Positions 26,306 to 35,800 of a stretch of 64,000 bases of DNA are shown piece by piece. The notes under the pieces are model-generated. The model saw only the letters and a list, made by a program, of their open reading frames with translations, was not told the origin of the DNA and did not search any database. The position numbers and the translations under genes were made by a program. How positions within the stretch are numbered: position 1 is the first letter of the stretch; each line of letters opens with the position of its first letter. This DNA is from Lentisalinibacter sediminis (GTDB lineage Bacteria > Pseudomonadota > Gammaproteobacteria > Steroidobacterales > Woeseiaceae): positions 62,001 through 126,000 of the forward strand of contig NZ_JAPDRF010000006.1 of the NCBI RefSeq assembly GCF_040706615.1. The letters run 5' to 3'.

Positions 26306-27595
26306 ATGAAAAGAACCATCCATTCGATCCTCGTCCTGTGCCTGGCCATCGCGTCCGGATCGGCGCTGGCAGCGCCGTCCGGCCTCAACGACCAGGCCAT
26401 GGACGAGCTGCGAGCGGCGGGCGTCGACAAGTATCTCGGGACGGCCCAGTCGATCCCCAGTGAGTACGGCGTCTGGACGAAGCACGATTTCGATCCTCAG
26501 TATTCGCCGGACGAGACCTACCCCGGCGGCCTGCGCCCGGACGGCCCGGTCTGCATCGCGGGCACGCCCTACTCCGTGTTTACCCGGCAGGGCGATCCGA
26601 AGAAGTTGCTGGTCTTCATGCAGGGAGGCGGGGCCTGCTGGCAGAACTTCCCCCGGTGCAACATCCTGGCGGAGGACCAGTCTCCGCCCGAGCAGGGTCC
26701 TTTCCCGGGTGTCTTCGATCCCACCAACCCGGAGAACCCGTTCGCGGATTACTCGGTGGTCTACATGCCGTACTGCGACGGCTCCACCTTCGGCGGCGAC
26801 AACGACGTGAAGGGCGACGCCGCGTTTCCGTTCGGCCCGAACCGCTATCACCGCGGACTGCGCAACCTGAGCGCGGGCATGGACGTGGCAGGGGCGATGT
26901 TCCCGAAAGCGAAGCAGATCACGGTGATGGGCCACAGTGCCGGCGGCGTCGCTGCGGCCGCGTTCGCTCCGTTCCTGGCGCGTTTCACCTTCGGCAACAA
27001 CGTAAAGCTGACCGTGTACAACGACGCCGGGCCGATCGCCGTCAATCTGGGCACGCCGCCCACCCCCACCACGCCGCCCGATATTACGTGGCTGTCGGTC
27101 GCTGCGCGGGCGAATGACTGGCAGTTCCAGCAGTTCTACCCGGCGAGCTGTGTCGCCGAGGGCCTCTGCAACCCCTTCGGTCAGCAGACCGGCATCATCC
27201 ACTGGCGTCTCGCCAACGACTCGACCATCCGCGAGGCGTTCTACGAGACCGACTCCGACGCCACCAACCGGTTCTTCGCCCAGGGCGACGGCACACGGAT
27301 GGATCCGGAGGAGTACCGCGAGCTGATCCTGACCGAGCACGGCGCGTTGAACGAGGCCTTCCCGCGACGCTACAAGCGCTTCATCGTGAGCGGCGACGAC
27401 ACCCACGGCGGTATCCAGGTGACGGCGGCCTCTCCGAACTCGCCTGAGCCACAGCCCTTCCTGTTCTACACCCAGGAGGCCAACGGCACGAAGCTGAGCT
27501 ACTGGGCGGGCGAGTTCATCCGCATCGGACAGCGCCAGTCGAAGTTCGGCTGGAAGGACATCGTGGAGGACTACGAGCCGGTAGAGATTCCGTAA
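26306..27595 (+). CDS. Secreted pectin acetylesterase-family hydrolase
   Basis: A 429-residue alpha/beta hydrolase. The ATG at 26306 follows an AGGGGG ribosome site and opens a Sec signal peptide (MKRTIHSILVLCLAIASGSALA). The oxyanion region is FMQGGGACW and the nucleophile is S211 in MGHSAGG; a late SGDDTHGG supplies a probable Asp/His. These fit the PAE (pectin acetylesterase/Notum-like) family, which deacetylates polysaccharides or similar substrates. It stands alone; a hairpin terminator follows at 27641-27661. Substrate unproven. Confidence 0.82.
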   Translation: MKRTIHSILVLCLAIASGSALAAPSGLNDQAMDELRAAGVDKYLGTAQSIPSEYGVWTKHDFDPQYSPDETYPGGLRPDGPVCIAGTPYSVFTRQGDPKKLLVFMQGGGACWQNFPRCNILAEDQSPPEQGPFPGVFDPTNPENPFADYSVVYMPYCDGSTFGGDNDVKGDAAFPFGPNRYHRGLRNLSAGMDVAGAMFPKAKQITVMGHSAGGVAAAAFAPFLARFTFGNNVKLTVYNDAGPIAVNLGTPPTPTTPPDITWLSVAARANDWQFQQFYPASCVAEGLCNPFGQQTGIIHWRLANDSTIREAFYETDSDATNRFFAQGDGTRMDPEEYRELILTEHGALNEAFPRRYKRFIVSGDDTHGGIQVTAASPNSPEPQPFLFYTQEANGTKLSYWAGEFIRIGQRQSKFGWKDIVEDYEPVEIP

Positions 27596-27606
27596 AACCC
27601 GACGCC

Positions 27607-27629
27607 GTAGGAGGGCCTTCAGGCCCGAC
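27607..27629. repeat. REP-like palindromic element
   Basis: GTAGGAGGGCCTTCAGGCCC plus GAC; hairpin GGGCCT/AGGCCC. Same family as the copy at 4274, with a different hairpin arm. It lies 11 bp after the esterase stop codon. Confidence 0.7.
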
Positions 27630-27640
27630 AGGAGACGAGA

Positions 27641-27661
27641 GGGCCCCTCAGTGAGGGGCCC
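27641..27661. terminator. Hairpin terminator between esterase gene and ParE-like gene
   Basis: GGGCCCCTC, loop AGT, GAGGGGCCC: a perfect 9-bp GC stem followed by GTTCTCT. The T-run is weak, so efficiency is uncertain. It lies between two convergent genes and could serve both strands. Confidence 0.55.
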
Positions 27662-27686
27662 GTTCTCTAGCTAAGCGCCTGCCGGA

Positions 27687-28001
27687 TCATCCGGGCAACC
27701 GACTGTGCCAATATCCAGGTCGTCGTGAATGATGAGCGATTGCAACGACGATGATCTCAGTAGACTGTTGGATGACTACGATGTCATAGGGGAAGCGACC
27801 GAGACCCAGACGCCTCGCCCCCACCTGGCCGGCTCTGCCCGGCATGGTAGTAAGAGGAACGACTTCTTCTTCGAGCAGATCCAACGCGGCCAGAATGGCT
27901 TGGGCGAACTCGCCGCCCAGACCGGGCCGGGCATTCTCGTACCATGCGGCGGCCTCCGTCGCCTCTATCGCTGCCTCCTCGAGGACCCGGACACGTGCCA
28001 C
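27687..28001 (-). CDS. ParE/RelE family toxin
   Basis: A 104-residue ParE-like protein: VRVLEEAAIEATEAAAWYENARPGLGGEFAQAILAAL, then the conserved RRLGLGRFPYDIVV and VVAIAHHSRRPGYW. The fold is shared by RelE RNases and ParE gyrase inhibitors; the RRPGYW ending favours the ParE-like branch. The GTG start shares its G with the antitoxin's TAG stop. Intact pair with the gene at 28001-28240. Confidence 0.88.
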   Translation of the reverse strand: MARVRVLEEAAIEATEAAAWYENARPGLGGEFAQAILAALDLLEEEVVPLTTMPGRAGQVGARRLGLGRFPYDIVVIQQSTEIIVVAIAHHSRRPGYWHSRLPG

Positions 28002-28240
28002 TACGAAGCGCTGAGCCGCTTCTCGAGCCTTCTCCGCAATTCGTCGCGGTCGATGAGTCTGGCTGTGCCCGTATCAATGGCACGTAAACGTTTCAGGATT
28101 TCTTTATCCCACGCGGAATCGGCGTCAGCATCCGCGGGCTCGTCGAGACTCCTGACGAGTTCGTACGCAAGCTGCGCCCGCTCCAGCTCGGAGAGAGCGA
28201 GCGCCTCTGATCGCAGCTTATCCAGGGTAGCGGTGTCCAT
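28001..28240 (-). CDS. Antitoxin of addiction-module component family
   Basis: A 79-residue protein (ALALSELERAQLAYELVRSLD, WDKEILKRLRAIDTG, DRDELRRRLEKRL) of the short 'addiction module component' type that pairs with ParE-like toxins. It comes first in the operon and overlaps the toxin by one base. It should bind the toxin through its C-terminal helix and repress the operon. Confidence 0.85.
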   Translation of the reverse strand: MDTATLDKLRSEALALSELERAQLAYELVRSLDEPADADADSAWDKEILKRLRAIDTGTARLIDRDELRRRLEKRLSAS

Positions 28241-28343
28241 TAAGTCCTCCGGCGCATTTGCTTCGCTCTAGATTACCGTTGAACACCATACGCGCCAAAC
28301 GGAAGCTGTTGCCATGTCACTAATACACCGAACAGATCAGGAA

Positions 28344-29495
28344 TTATTCCAGCAATCGCAGATACCCGTCGTACCGATACAGCCGATCCCGCTTCCGCTC
28401 CCCGATCTCCGACAGTATCCCCGCCTCACTCAGCACGTCGATGGCCTTGCCGGCAGTGGGTTTGGTCGTGGAGAGCAGATCCGTCACCAGAGGCATCGTG
28501 ATGACAGGATGCTCCGGCAGCAGCTCGAAGAGCCGGACGCTGGAGACCGTCGCCTCCGGCATCGCCAGCAGCGTCTGTCGGTCCTCCGTGACCCGGGCGT
28601 ACAGGGCGCGGGTGGTGCGGGTGACGTCGTCGGCGATCTCGGAGACGCCCGTCAGGAAGAACGCGAGCCAGCCGATCCAGTCGCCCTCGGTCCGAATCGA
28701 ATCCAGCCGGCGGTAGTACTCTGTCTGGTTCTGCCGGAAGTAGAGGCTGAGATACAACAGCGGCCCGCCCAGCACTTCCCAATGCTCGAGCAGCAGCGCA
28801 ATCACCATGCGGCCCAGGCGGCCGTTGCCATCGAGGTACGGGTGGATGGTCTCGAACTGCACGTGCACGAGGCCGGCGCGGATGAGCGGCGGGAGATCGT
28901 CGTCGGAGTGGATGTAGCGCTCCAGGCCACTCAGCAGATCAGCGACGTGCGTGGGCGGCGGCGGGACGAACGTGGCGTCGCCCGGGCTCGCGCCTCCGAT
29001 CCAGTTCTGTGACCGGCGGAGTTCACCCGGCTGCTTCGAAGCGCCGCGGACACCATGCATGAGGATGCGGTGGCAGTCGTTCAGCAGCCGCACGGAGATG
29101 GGCGTGCCGCGCGGGGAACGGATCTGCTCGAACGCGTGGTTAATCGCCGCGACGTAGTTGGTGACCTCTTCGACGTCCTCGATGCCCGAGGCACCCGGCT
29201 GAGCCGTCTGCTCCCACGACAGCACGTCCTGTAGCGTGGCCTGGGTGCCTTCGATCTCGGACGAGAGGAGCGCCTCCCTGCGGACGAAGGCGTAAACGAA
29301 CCAGTCGAGCGACGGGATCATGGCGCCGGCGAGATCGAGCTGGGCGAGTGCGGCTTCGGCTCGGCGCAGAGGTTCGGTCAGGCCCGGGAGCTCAGCCTTG
29401 GTCAGCCGCGGTGGGAGAGCATCGGGCACGAACGCCTGCACCGACTCTCCGGCGACGGTCGTGGTGACATAGTGGCCTGTGTGTCTGGTCGTCAT
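28344..29495 (-). CDS. Fic family protein (AMP-transferase) with C-terminal winged helix
   Basis: A 383-residue Fic protein from ATG 29495 (MTTRHTGHYV); the frame stays open further upstream. The active-site motif is HPYLDGNGRLGR (218-229). The inhibitory motif SSEIEG (78-83) lies in the N-terminal helix, making it a class II, self-restrained enzyme. A Fic_N region precedes the core, and the last about 90 residues (HPVITMPLVTDLLSTTKPTAGKAIDVLSEAGIL) form a winged helix-turn-helix. It should AMPylate a protein target. Two identical palindromes directly before the start codon (29496-29544) are likely operators, possibly for its own winged helix. Confidence 0.9.
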   Translation of the reverse strand: MTTRHTGHYVTTTVAGESVQAFVPDALPPRLTKAELPGLTEPLRRAEAALAQLDLAGAMIPSLDWFVYAFVRREALLSSEIEGTQATLQDVLSWEQTAQPGASGIEDVEEVTNYVAAINHAFEQIRSPRGTPISVRLLNDCHRILMHGVRGASKQPGELRRSQNWIGGASPGDATFVPPPPTHVADLLSGLERYIHSDDDLPPLIRAGLVHVQFETIHPYLDGNGRLGRMVIALLLEHWEVLGGPLLYLSLYFRQNQTEYYRRLDSIRTEGDWIGWLAFFLTGVSEIADDVTRTTRALYARVTEDRQTLLAMPEATVSSVRLFELLPEHPVITMPLVTDLLSTTKPTAGKAIDVLSEAGILSEIGERKRDRLYRYDGYLRLLE

Positions 29496-29513
29496 AGTAA
29501 AGCATTCTTTACT
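29496..29513. promoter_or_regulatory. Palindromic operator, proximal to fic
   Basis: AGTAAAGCATTCTTTACT: 7-bp arms AGTAAAG/CTTTACT around CATT. It abuts the fic start codon, so a protein bound here would block both transcription and ribosome access. Its twin lies 31 bp away. Confidence 0.65.
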
Positions 29514-29526
29514 AGTTTGTCGCCCA

Positions 29527-29544
29527 AGTAAAGCTTTCTTTACT
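29527..29544. promoter_or_regulatory. Palindromic operator, distal to fic
   Basis: AGTAAAGCTTTCTTTACT: same arms as the proximal site, spacer CTTT. The 31-bp centre spacing equals about three helical turns, putting both sites on one face of the DNA, which suggests cooperative binding. Confidence 0.65.
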
Positions 29545-29664
29545 AGCTCTCGGGTGGGGATTCGGCACCTTTCCAGCCCCAGGGACGGCAATTGCCGATA
29601 GTCGATCTTCCTGAGGGCTGATATCTTATCTACAATTTGGTAGAGATTTTTACGAGATACCGAA

Positions 29665-29931
29665 ATGACCACGACCACCCAGATCTCCGCCCACATCTCG
29701 AAAGAGACCAAAGCCGAGCTCGAGGCGTATGTGCGTCAGAAAGGGGTGAAAAAGGCCTTTCTGATCGAGGAGGCGCTGCGGCACCATCTCCAGGCGTTAC
29801 GGGAAATCCCGGAGGACCTGATGATTCCTTCCCGACTGGTACTGACGCCCGAGTCGATGGAGCGGGTTGCCGAGCAGATCGAGCGGGATGAAGAGCCTAC
29901 GGAAGCGCTGAAATCGCTGTTCCGTGACTGA
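29665..29931 (+). CDS. Ribbon-helix-helix antitoxin of GNAT toxin pair
   Basis: An 88-residue protein with an N-terminal ribbon-helix-helix (TTTTQISAHISKETKAELEAYVRQKGVKKAFLIEEAL) and an acidic C-terminal tail (PESMERVAEQIERDEEPTEALKSLF) that should wrap the acetyltransferase. It overlaps the GNAT gene by 8 bp, and is divergent from fic across the region with the two palindromes. Confidence 0.85.
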   Translation: MTTTTQISAHISKETKAELEAYVRQKGVKKAFLIEEALRHHLQALREIPEDLMIPSRLVLTPESMERVAEQIERDEEPTEALKSLFRD

Positions 29932-30460
29932 CCGGAAACCGGAGGTTCGCGTCCGGCAGTTACGAACTGACGATAACCGAACCGGTTTCGACAGCGGCAA
30001 TATCGAGCTCGACCGCTTCTTCCGGCGCTACGCCGGTCAGAACCAGTTTCGTCACCATGTCGGCAGCACCTACGTTGCGGTGCACGGCAATGCGATTGCC
30101 GGTTTCATGACCGTCTCCATGGCGGAGCTGACTTCGGAGAAGCTCACGAAGAAGCTCCGACGACGGCTACCCGGCTATCCGATGCCGGTGCTCCGTCTGG
30201 CGCGGCTGGCCGTGGACCGGCGCTGGCAGGGGCACGGTGTCGGCAGATTGCTGCTTCGTTCAGTGCTCGAGCTGGCTCTCGAGATGCGCGACCGCGTGGG
30301 ATGCACCGGGGTTGTCGTGGACGCGAAGGCGGATGCCGTCGGGTTCTATGCCTCTCTCGGCTTCGGAGAGCTCGACCTCGCGAGTGGCGGCGTCGGCGAC
30401 CGACCCCCGCCCGAGGTGATGTTTCTGCCGATCGCGAGGGTCGCAGCGGGTCGCGGCTGA
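29924..30460 (+). CDS. GNAT acetyltransferase toxin (TacT/AtaT-like)
   Basis: A 178-residue GNAT enzyme from GTG 29924. The acetyl-CoA-binding motif A is LAVDRRWQGHGVGRLLL (Q/RxxGxG/A), and GFYASLGF is the usual final motif with the catalytic Tyr. The N-terminal DSGNIELDRFFRRYAGQNQFRHHVGSTYVA is typical of TA acetyltransferases, which block translation by acetylating charged tRNA. Its stop TGA lies inside a tandem TCGCGGCTGA repeat. Confidence 0.88.
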   Translation: MTDRKPEVRVRQLRTDDNRTGFDSGNIELDRFFRRYAGQNQFRHHVGSTYVAVHGNAIAGFMTVSMAELTSEKLTKKLRRRLPGYPMPVLRLARLAVDRRWQGHGVGRLLLRSVLELALEMRDRVGCTGVVVDAKADAVGFYASLGFGELDLASGGVGDRPPPEVMFLPIARVAAGRG

Positions 30461-30490
30461 TCGCGGCTGATCGCGGCTGAAGCCGCCTAC
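30451..30490. repeat. Tandem TCGCGGCTGA triplication joined to a REP-like palindrome
   Basis: Three direct copies of TCGCGGCTGA (30451-30480). The last merges into TCGCGGCTGAAGCCGCCTAC (30471-30490), an inverted REP element of the family at 4274. The first copy contains the GNAT stop codon (30458-30460). Slippage on the arm of the palindrome is a likely origin. Confidence 0.7.
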
Positions 30491-30496
30491 GTGCTG

Positions 30497-32683
30497 CTAC
30501 AGGGCCAGGTCTGCCTGTTGGCGGACGTAGTGGCGGAGCGACTCCAGCTCTGTGTCGGTCAGGTCCGCGAAGGCCGGCATGCCGTTGGCGGCCAGTGCGC
30601 CGCCGCGGACGATGCGCTCGAAGGCTTCGGCATCCAGCACCGCCGCGGAGGCGCGCAGGTCCGGCGCCTGGCCGCCGGAGATGGCGCCGCCGCCGTGGCA
30701 GTACCAGCAGTAGCCTTCGATCTTGTAGCGCTCGAAGAGGATCTTGCCCGCCTCGGCGAGTTCGGCATCCACCTCGAAGTCGGCCTGGATGGGCTTCGGC
30801 ACCAGGGGTGGCGGCTGGGGCGGCAGCGTTGCCGTGCCGTCGAGGGAGAACGTGATCAGCCGGCGCGTCTGCGCGCGGTAGGCCCAGCCGAGGTCCGCGG
30901 CATCCTGGCCCCCGAGACCGGCGAAGCCGCCGCCGAAGCCGACCAGCAGTGAGAGGTACTGCCTGCCGTCGATGGCATAGGTGATGGCTGGCGCCGAGAT
31001 GCCGAGGCCGGCGTCGAAGGTCCAGAGGGCATCGCCGGTGCGGGCGTCGTAGGCGACGAACTTACCGTTCGAGCGGCCCTGGAAGACGAGGTTGCCGGCG
31101 GTGGTGAGCGTGCCGGCGTTCCAGAAGTTGTCCTGGGGGATCTCCCAGACGGCCTTCTGCGCCACCGGGTCCCAGGCCTGCAGCGAGGCCGGATAGTCAC
31201 GCGGCTGGTCTTCCGGGTAGGTGATGTTGGCGCCGACGCCGCCCTTCAGCGGTTCCGCCTGGAAGTTCTTGCGGTCGATGCCGACGTCGTCGAAGCCGAG
31301 CTTCATGTGCAGCGTGGGGAGATAGACGAGGCCGGTGCCCGGGTTGTACGACATCGCATGCCAGCTGTGCGCGCCCCAGGGGCCTGGCATGACGTCGAAG
31401 CGGTCGTCCTCGTAGCGCGCGCCTTCCACTTCCACCGGGCGGCCGGTCTCGAGGTCGACGTGGGTGGCCCAGTTCACGTCGGCGAAGGGCTCGGCGGAGA
31501 CCAGTTTGCCGGTGGCGCGGTCGATGACGTAGAAGAAGCCGTTCTTCGGCGCGTGCATCAGCGCCTTCACATCCTTGCCGCCGATCTTCAGGTCAGCCAG
31601 CACGATGTCCATGTTGGAGTTGTAGTCCCAGGTCTCGCCCGGCACGGTCTGGTAGTGCCAGCGGTACTCGCCGGTGTCCGGGTCGAGCGCGACAACGGAG
31701 CAGAGGAACAGGTTGTCGCCGCCGCCGGGGCTGCGGATATTGCGGTTCCAGGGCGAGCCATTGCCGGTGCCGATATAGACGGCGTCGAACTCCGGGTCGT
31801 AGGTAAAGCCGTGCCAGGCGTTGCCGCCGCCGCCGTGTTTCCACCACTCGCCGGTCCAGGTCTCGGCCGCCATCTCCATGGCCGCGTTCTCGAAGCCGTC
31901 CGCCGGGTTGCCGGGCACGATCCAGAACTTCCAGGCCTCCTCGCCGGTCTCGGCGTCGTAGGCGGTCACGAAGCCGCGGGTCGGCCCCACCTCCGTGCCG
32001 CCGTTGCCGATCAGCACCTTGCCCTTGAAGGCCTTCGGGGTGCCGCTGATGTAGAGGGCCGCGTCCTCCGGGAAGGTGCGCACCGACCAGACCTGCTCGC
32101 CGGTCTTCGCGTCGATGGCGATCAGCCGTCCGTCCCAGGTGGCGGCGTAGACCTTGTCGCCGTAGAAAGCGAGGCCCCGGGCCGCGCTCATGCCGGGCTG
32201 GCGCTTCTCCGCGAGGACCTTGCCGACCTCCGGGTCGAACTCCCACAGCAGTTTGCCGGTGACCGCATTCACGGCACGCACCACGTTCAGGGTGCCGGTG
32301 AAATACATCACGCCGTCGACCACCAGCGGCGTGGCAACCAGGCCGACGTCCCGGGGCAGGTCCAGATACCAGTCCACCTTCAGGTCGGCGACGTTGGTGA
32401 CGTCGACGTCGCTGAGGGGGCTGTAGCGGCGCTCGTAGTGGGTGCCGCCGTAGGCCAGCCACTCGGCCGTGCGGGACTCGTCGGCGAGTGCGGCGTCGGT
32501 GATGGCGAGTCCGGCGGGTGGCGTGGCGGCCGGAGTGACAGCGGCCGGGGTGGTTTCAGCGGCCGGCGTGTCTGCCGATTCCGGCGGCGGCGCCTGCTTC
32601 GAGCACGCGGCGGCCAGGAGGGCCGTCGTAAGCATAGCCGGCAGCATGGCGAGCCGGGACGAGGTTCTGATTCCTGTTGTCAT
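30497..32683 (-). CDS. PQQ-dependent alcohol dehydrogenase with C-terminal cytochrome c (quinohaemoprotein lipoprotein)
   Basis: A 728-residue protein. ATG 32683 follows a GGGGGAG ribosome site and opens a lipoprotein signal ending LLAAACSK, so it should be membrane-anchored. An eight-bladed PQQ propeller fills most of the length. Catalytic Asp lies in GETWDYNSN; the residue two places on is Asn, not the Asp that marks lanthanide-using enzymes, so calcium is likely. A class I cytochrome c follows, with CWYCH (from residue 659) and axial Met in NGMPAF (about 702). The neighbouring-cysteine pair common in this family is absent. It should oxidise alcohols in the periplasm and pass electrons to a cytochrome. 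Divergent from the RHS gene. Confidence 0.9.
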   Translation of the reverse strand: MTTGIRTSSRLAMLPAMLTTALLAAACSKQAPPPESADTPAAETTPAAVTPAATPPAGLAITDAALADESRTAEWLAYGGTHYERRYSPLSDVDVTNVADLKVDWYLDLPRDVGLVATPLVVDGVMYFTGTLNVVRAVNAVTGKLLWEFDPEVGKVLAEKRQPGMSAARGLAFYGDKVYAATWDGRLIAIDAKTGEQVWSVRTFPEDAALYISGTPKAFKGKVLIGNGGTEVGPTRGFVTAYDAETGEEAWKFWIVPGNPADGFENAAMEMAAETWTGEWWKHGGGGNAWHGFTYDPEFDAVYIGTGNGSPWNRNIRSPGGGDNLFLCSVVALDPDTGEYRWHYQTVPGETWDYNSNMDIVLADLKIGGKDVKALMHAPKNGFFYVIDRATGKLVSAEPFADVNWATHVDLETGRPVEVEGARYEDDRFDVMPGPWGAHSWHAMSYNPGTGLVYLPTLHMKLGFDDVGIDRKNFQAEPLKGGVGANITYPEDQPRDYPASLQAWDPVAQKAVWEIPQDNFWNAGTLTTAGNLVFQGRSNGKFVAYDARTGDALWTFDAGLGISAPAITYAIDGRQYLSLLVGFGGGFAGLGGQDAADLGWAYRAQTRRLITFSLDGTATLPPQPPPLVPKPIQADFEVDAELAEAGKILFERYKIEGYCWYCHGGGAISGGQAPDLRASAAVLDAEAFERIVRGGALAANGMPAFADLTDTELESLRHYVRQQADLAL

Positions 32684-32836
32684 CGCTGCTCCCCCGAGCT
32701 TTAGCAATTGGACAGGATTATGCGTCAGGGTCCGGTGAAAAGCCATTGCCGGGACGGCGCGTACCGCCGCCCTGGCGCAAATCGCGCCCGTTTCTCGCAT
32801 TGGTCAGTGAAGCCTCACGTGATCGGGAGAACTGCG

Positions 32837-35800
32837 ATGAAGACGGGGATTAGCCGCAAGAACGAAAATTCCAATCCGGCCGGGTCCATGCTGCAGACGG
32901 GCTCCGGGAGCATCGCCCGCCTTGCCCTGCTGATGATGATGCTGGCTGGCCAGCCGGCGCTGGCCGAAACCTACAGCTACGACGAAGTCGGCCGCCTGGC
33001 GACCGTGACCTTCGACGATGGTTCGAGTATCGGCTACGAGTACGACAAGGCCGGGAACATCACGCAGATCGCCCGTGCACCGGGTGCCTTGCCGCCGGAC
33101 GGCGAGATCGATACGCCCGACGACGACGTCACGATCGACGCCGGCCAGAGCGTCGATTTCACGGCGACCGTCTCGGATCCCGACAACGCGCTGCCGCTGG
33201 TCATCCGCTGGGACTTCGACGGTGCGGCACCGGACTCCGACGAAGAAGACCCCGGCCCTGTGACTTTCGCCGATGTGGGCACCTACACGGTGGAGCTCAA
33301 CGTGACCGACGCGACCGGCCTTTCCGATCCCACGCCGGCCACACGCGTGATCACGGTCCAGGCCGTGGACGACGACGGTGGCGATGACGGCGGCGATGAC
33401 GGCGGCGACACCGGGAACGGTGACGACAGCGGTGACGACGGCGGTGGCGGCTCCCTGGGACTGCTGGAGCTGGCCCTTGCGCTGGCCATCGTGTTGCTGC
33501 ACCGGCTGTTCGTGAGCGGGAGCCGCCTGACCACCCACTCCGGCCGACGGTCTGCGGCCCCTGTCATCGGCCGAGGCCGCGGCGCCTTGCTGCCGGCACT
33601 GCTGCTCGCCCTCATTCTGCCGGGCGTGGTCCTCGGGCAGTCGCAGTGGATCCAGCTCGACCCGGGAACGGAGGCAAACCTCAACGACGTCTGGGGCACC
33701 TCGCCGGACAACGTCTTCGTGGTCGGCGCAGGCGGCATCATCCTGCGCTTCGACGGCACTGACTGGACGGCGATGGACTCCGGCACGACCGCCGATCTGA
33801 ATGCGGTCTACGGCCGCGGTCCGGACGAAATCTACGCGGTGGGTGCCGGGCAGACCTTCCTGCGCTTCGACGGAACGTCGTGGGCGCCGTTCGCGGGTCC
33901 GGCCGATGCAACGACGGCTTTCGTGGACGTCTGGAGCGCGGGTGCCGGTGAGCCCCTCTGGGTACTCAGCGCCCGGCGTGCCTGGTACTGGGATGGTGCG
34001 GTATGGACCGTCCAGAGCTTCAGAGACAACCTGAATGCATCGCTGACGCCCAACGCCGAAATGCGCGGCATCGGCGGCACCGCGTCATCGCGCATCGTGG
34101 TGTCGCGCCCGGCTGGCGGGACGGATCAGGTAGACGGCGGGCTGTTCGCCAATTTCCGCCAGATATCGGAATACGACACCCGGGGCGTCTACGCCGCGAG
34201 CGACAGCGACATTTTCGCGGTCGGCCGTAATTCCTACCGCTTCCAGGGCGACGACGTCCGCAATGCCGGTCAGTGGCGGCCGATATCGGTCATGCGCGAG
34301 GCCTTCGACGCCTGGGGCAGCTCGGCTTCGAACGTGTATGCGGTCGGCATCGGCGACCTCACGACCGGCGGCCAGATTTCCCATTACGACGGCAACGGCA
34401 CGAACACCTGGACGAAGGTGTTCGAGATGGGCCTGTTCCGCCTCAACAGCATCTGGGGCGCGAGCGAGGCCGATATCTTCGTGGTCGGCAACGGCGGCGT
34501 GGTCCTGCGATATGCAGAGGCGGAAGCGCCGCAGACGGCTGCCAATTTCCCCAACTCGGGCTGGGTCGGTGATTTCGTCAATGCTCATACGGGCGAGCTC
34601 GTGCTCGAACAGATCGATTTCGCGTTCAATGCCTGCGTCCCGTTCGAGTTCGCCCGCTACTATGCATCGGGCCTGACGCCGGAGGGTCAGGCGGGCGGGA
34701 GCCTGGGGCCGAACTGGGCCCACAGCTTCGAGTGGAAGATACTGCACGACGCCGATACGGCGACGGTCACGACCTGGCGGGGACGCACCCTGGAGTTTGC
34801 CCGCGGCGCCGCCGGCTGGGACAGCACCGACCCGTCCGATAGCGGCTACACGTTGCTGGAGGACGCCACCTCCGGTGACCTGATCCTCGTCGACGACGAG
34901 GCGCAGCGCCTGTATGTCTTCGACGCGAACCGGGACCGGTTGACGAGAATCGAGGACCGCTTCGGCAACAGACTCACCATCGAATACTCCATAGCGACCG
35001 GCAAGCCGGTCTTCGTGAGCGATGGCAAGGGCCTCGCCATAGAACTCATCTACGGCCTCGAGGAACTCGCCTCGATACGCACGGGCGTCGAAGGTGCCTA
35101 CCGTGAGGTGGTCTTCGAGTACACGGACGGGCAGCTGACATCCGTCACGGATCCGGAACAGGCACGCACGGACTTCCTCTACGAATCCCCGGTCGGCGAT
35201 CGCCTCATCACGGCGGTGCGCCTGCCCGAGGGCAATGTCCCCTATACGTGGACCTACGGCGCCGACGTGCGCGTCGCGAGCGAGACCGACGCCTTTACCA
35301 ACGCCTCCACGATCGCCTACCAGAGCGGCACGACGCCCACGGCGATGCAGGCACCGGACGGCAGCGACATCCGGCTGCAACATGACGATGAAGGCCGGCT
35401 GGTCGCACTGACGAACGGCGAGGGCGAGACCACGGCCATGGCCTACGACGGCGCCGGCCGCGTCACCAGCGTCACGGCACCCACCGGCGTGGTCACCACG
35501 CTCGAATACGACCCGGCCACCGGCAGGATCGTGCGGCATGGCAAGAGTGGTCAGAACGAGACCGTGTTCTCCCATGCCGAAGTGGCCAGCGTCCTCGGCC
35601 ACCCGTTCTACGACGTTACCCGCATCGAACAGGCGAACGGCGATGCCCTGACGATAGAGCACGATTCCGCGGGACTGCGTTCCGCCATCGTCGATCAGAA
35701 TCAGCAACGCTGGACCTACGGCTACGATGCCGCCGGCAGCCTGATATCGGCCGGCCTGCCCGGCGGCGCCGGCTTCACCATCGAGCGTGACGAACGGTGC

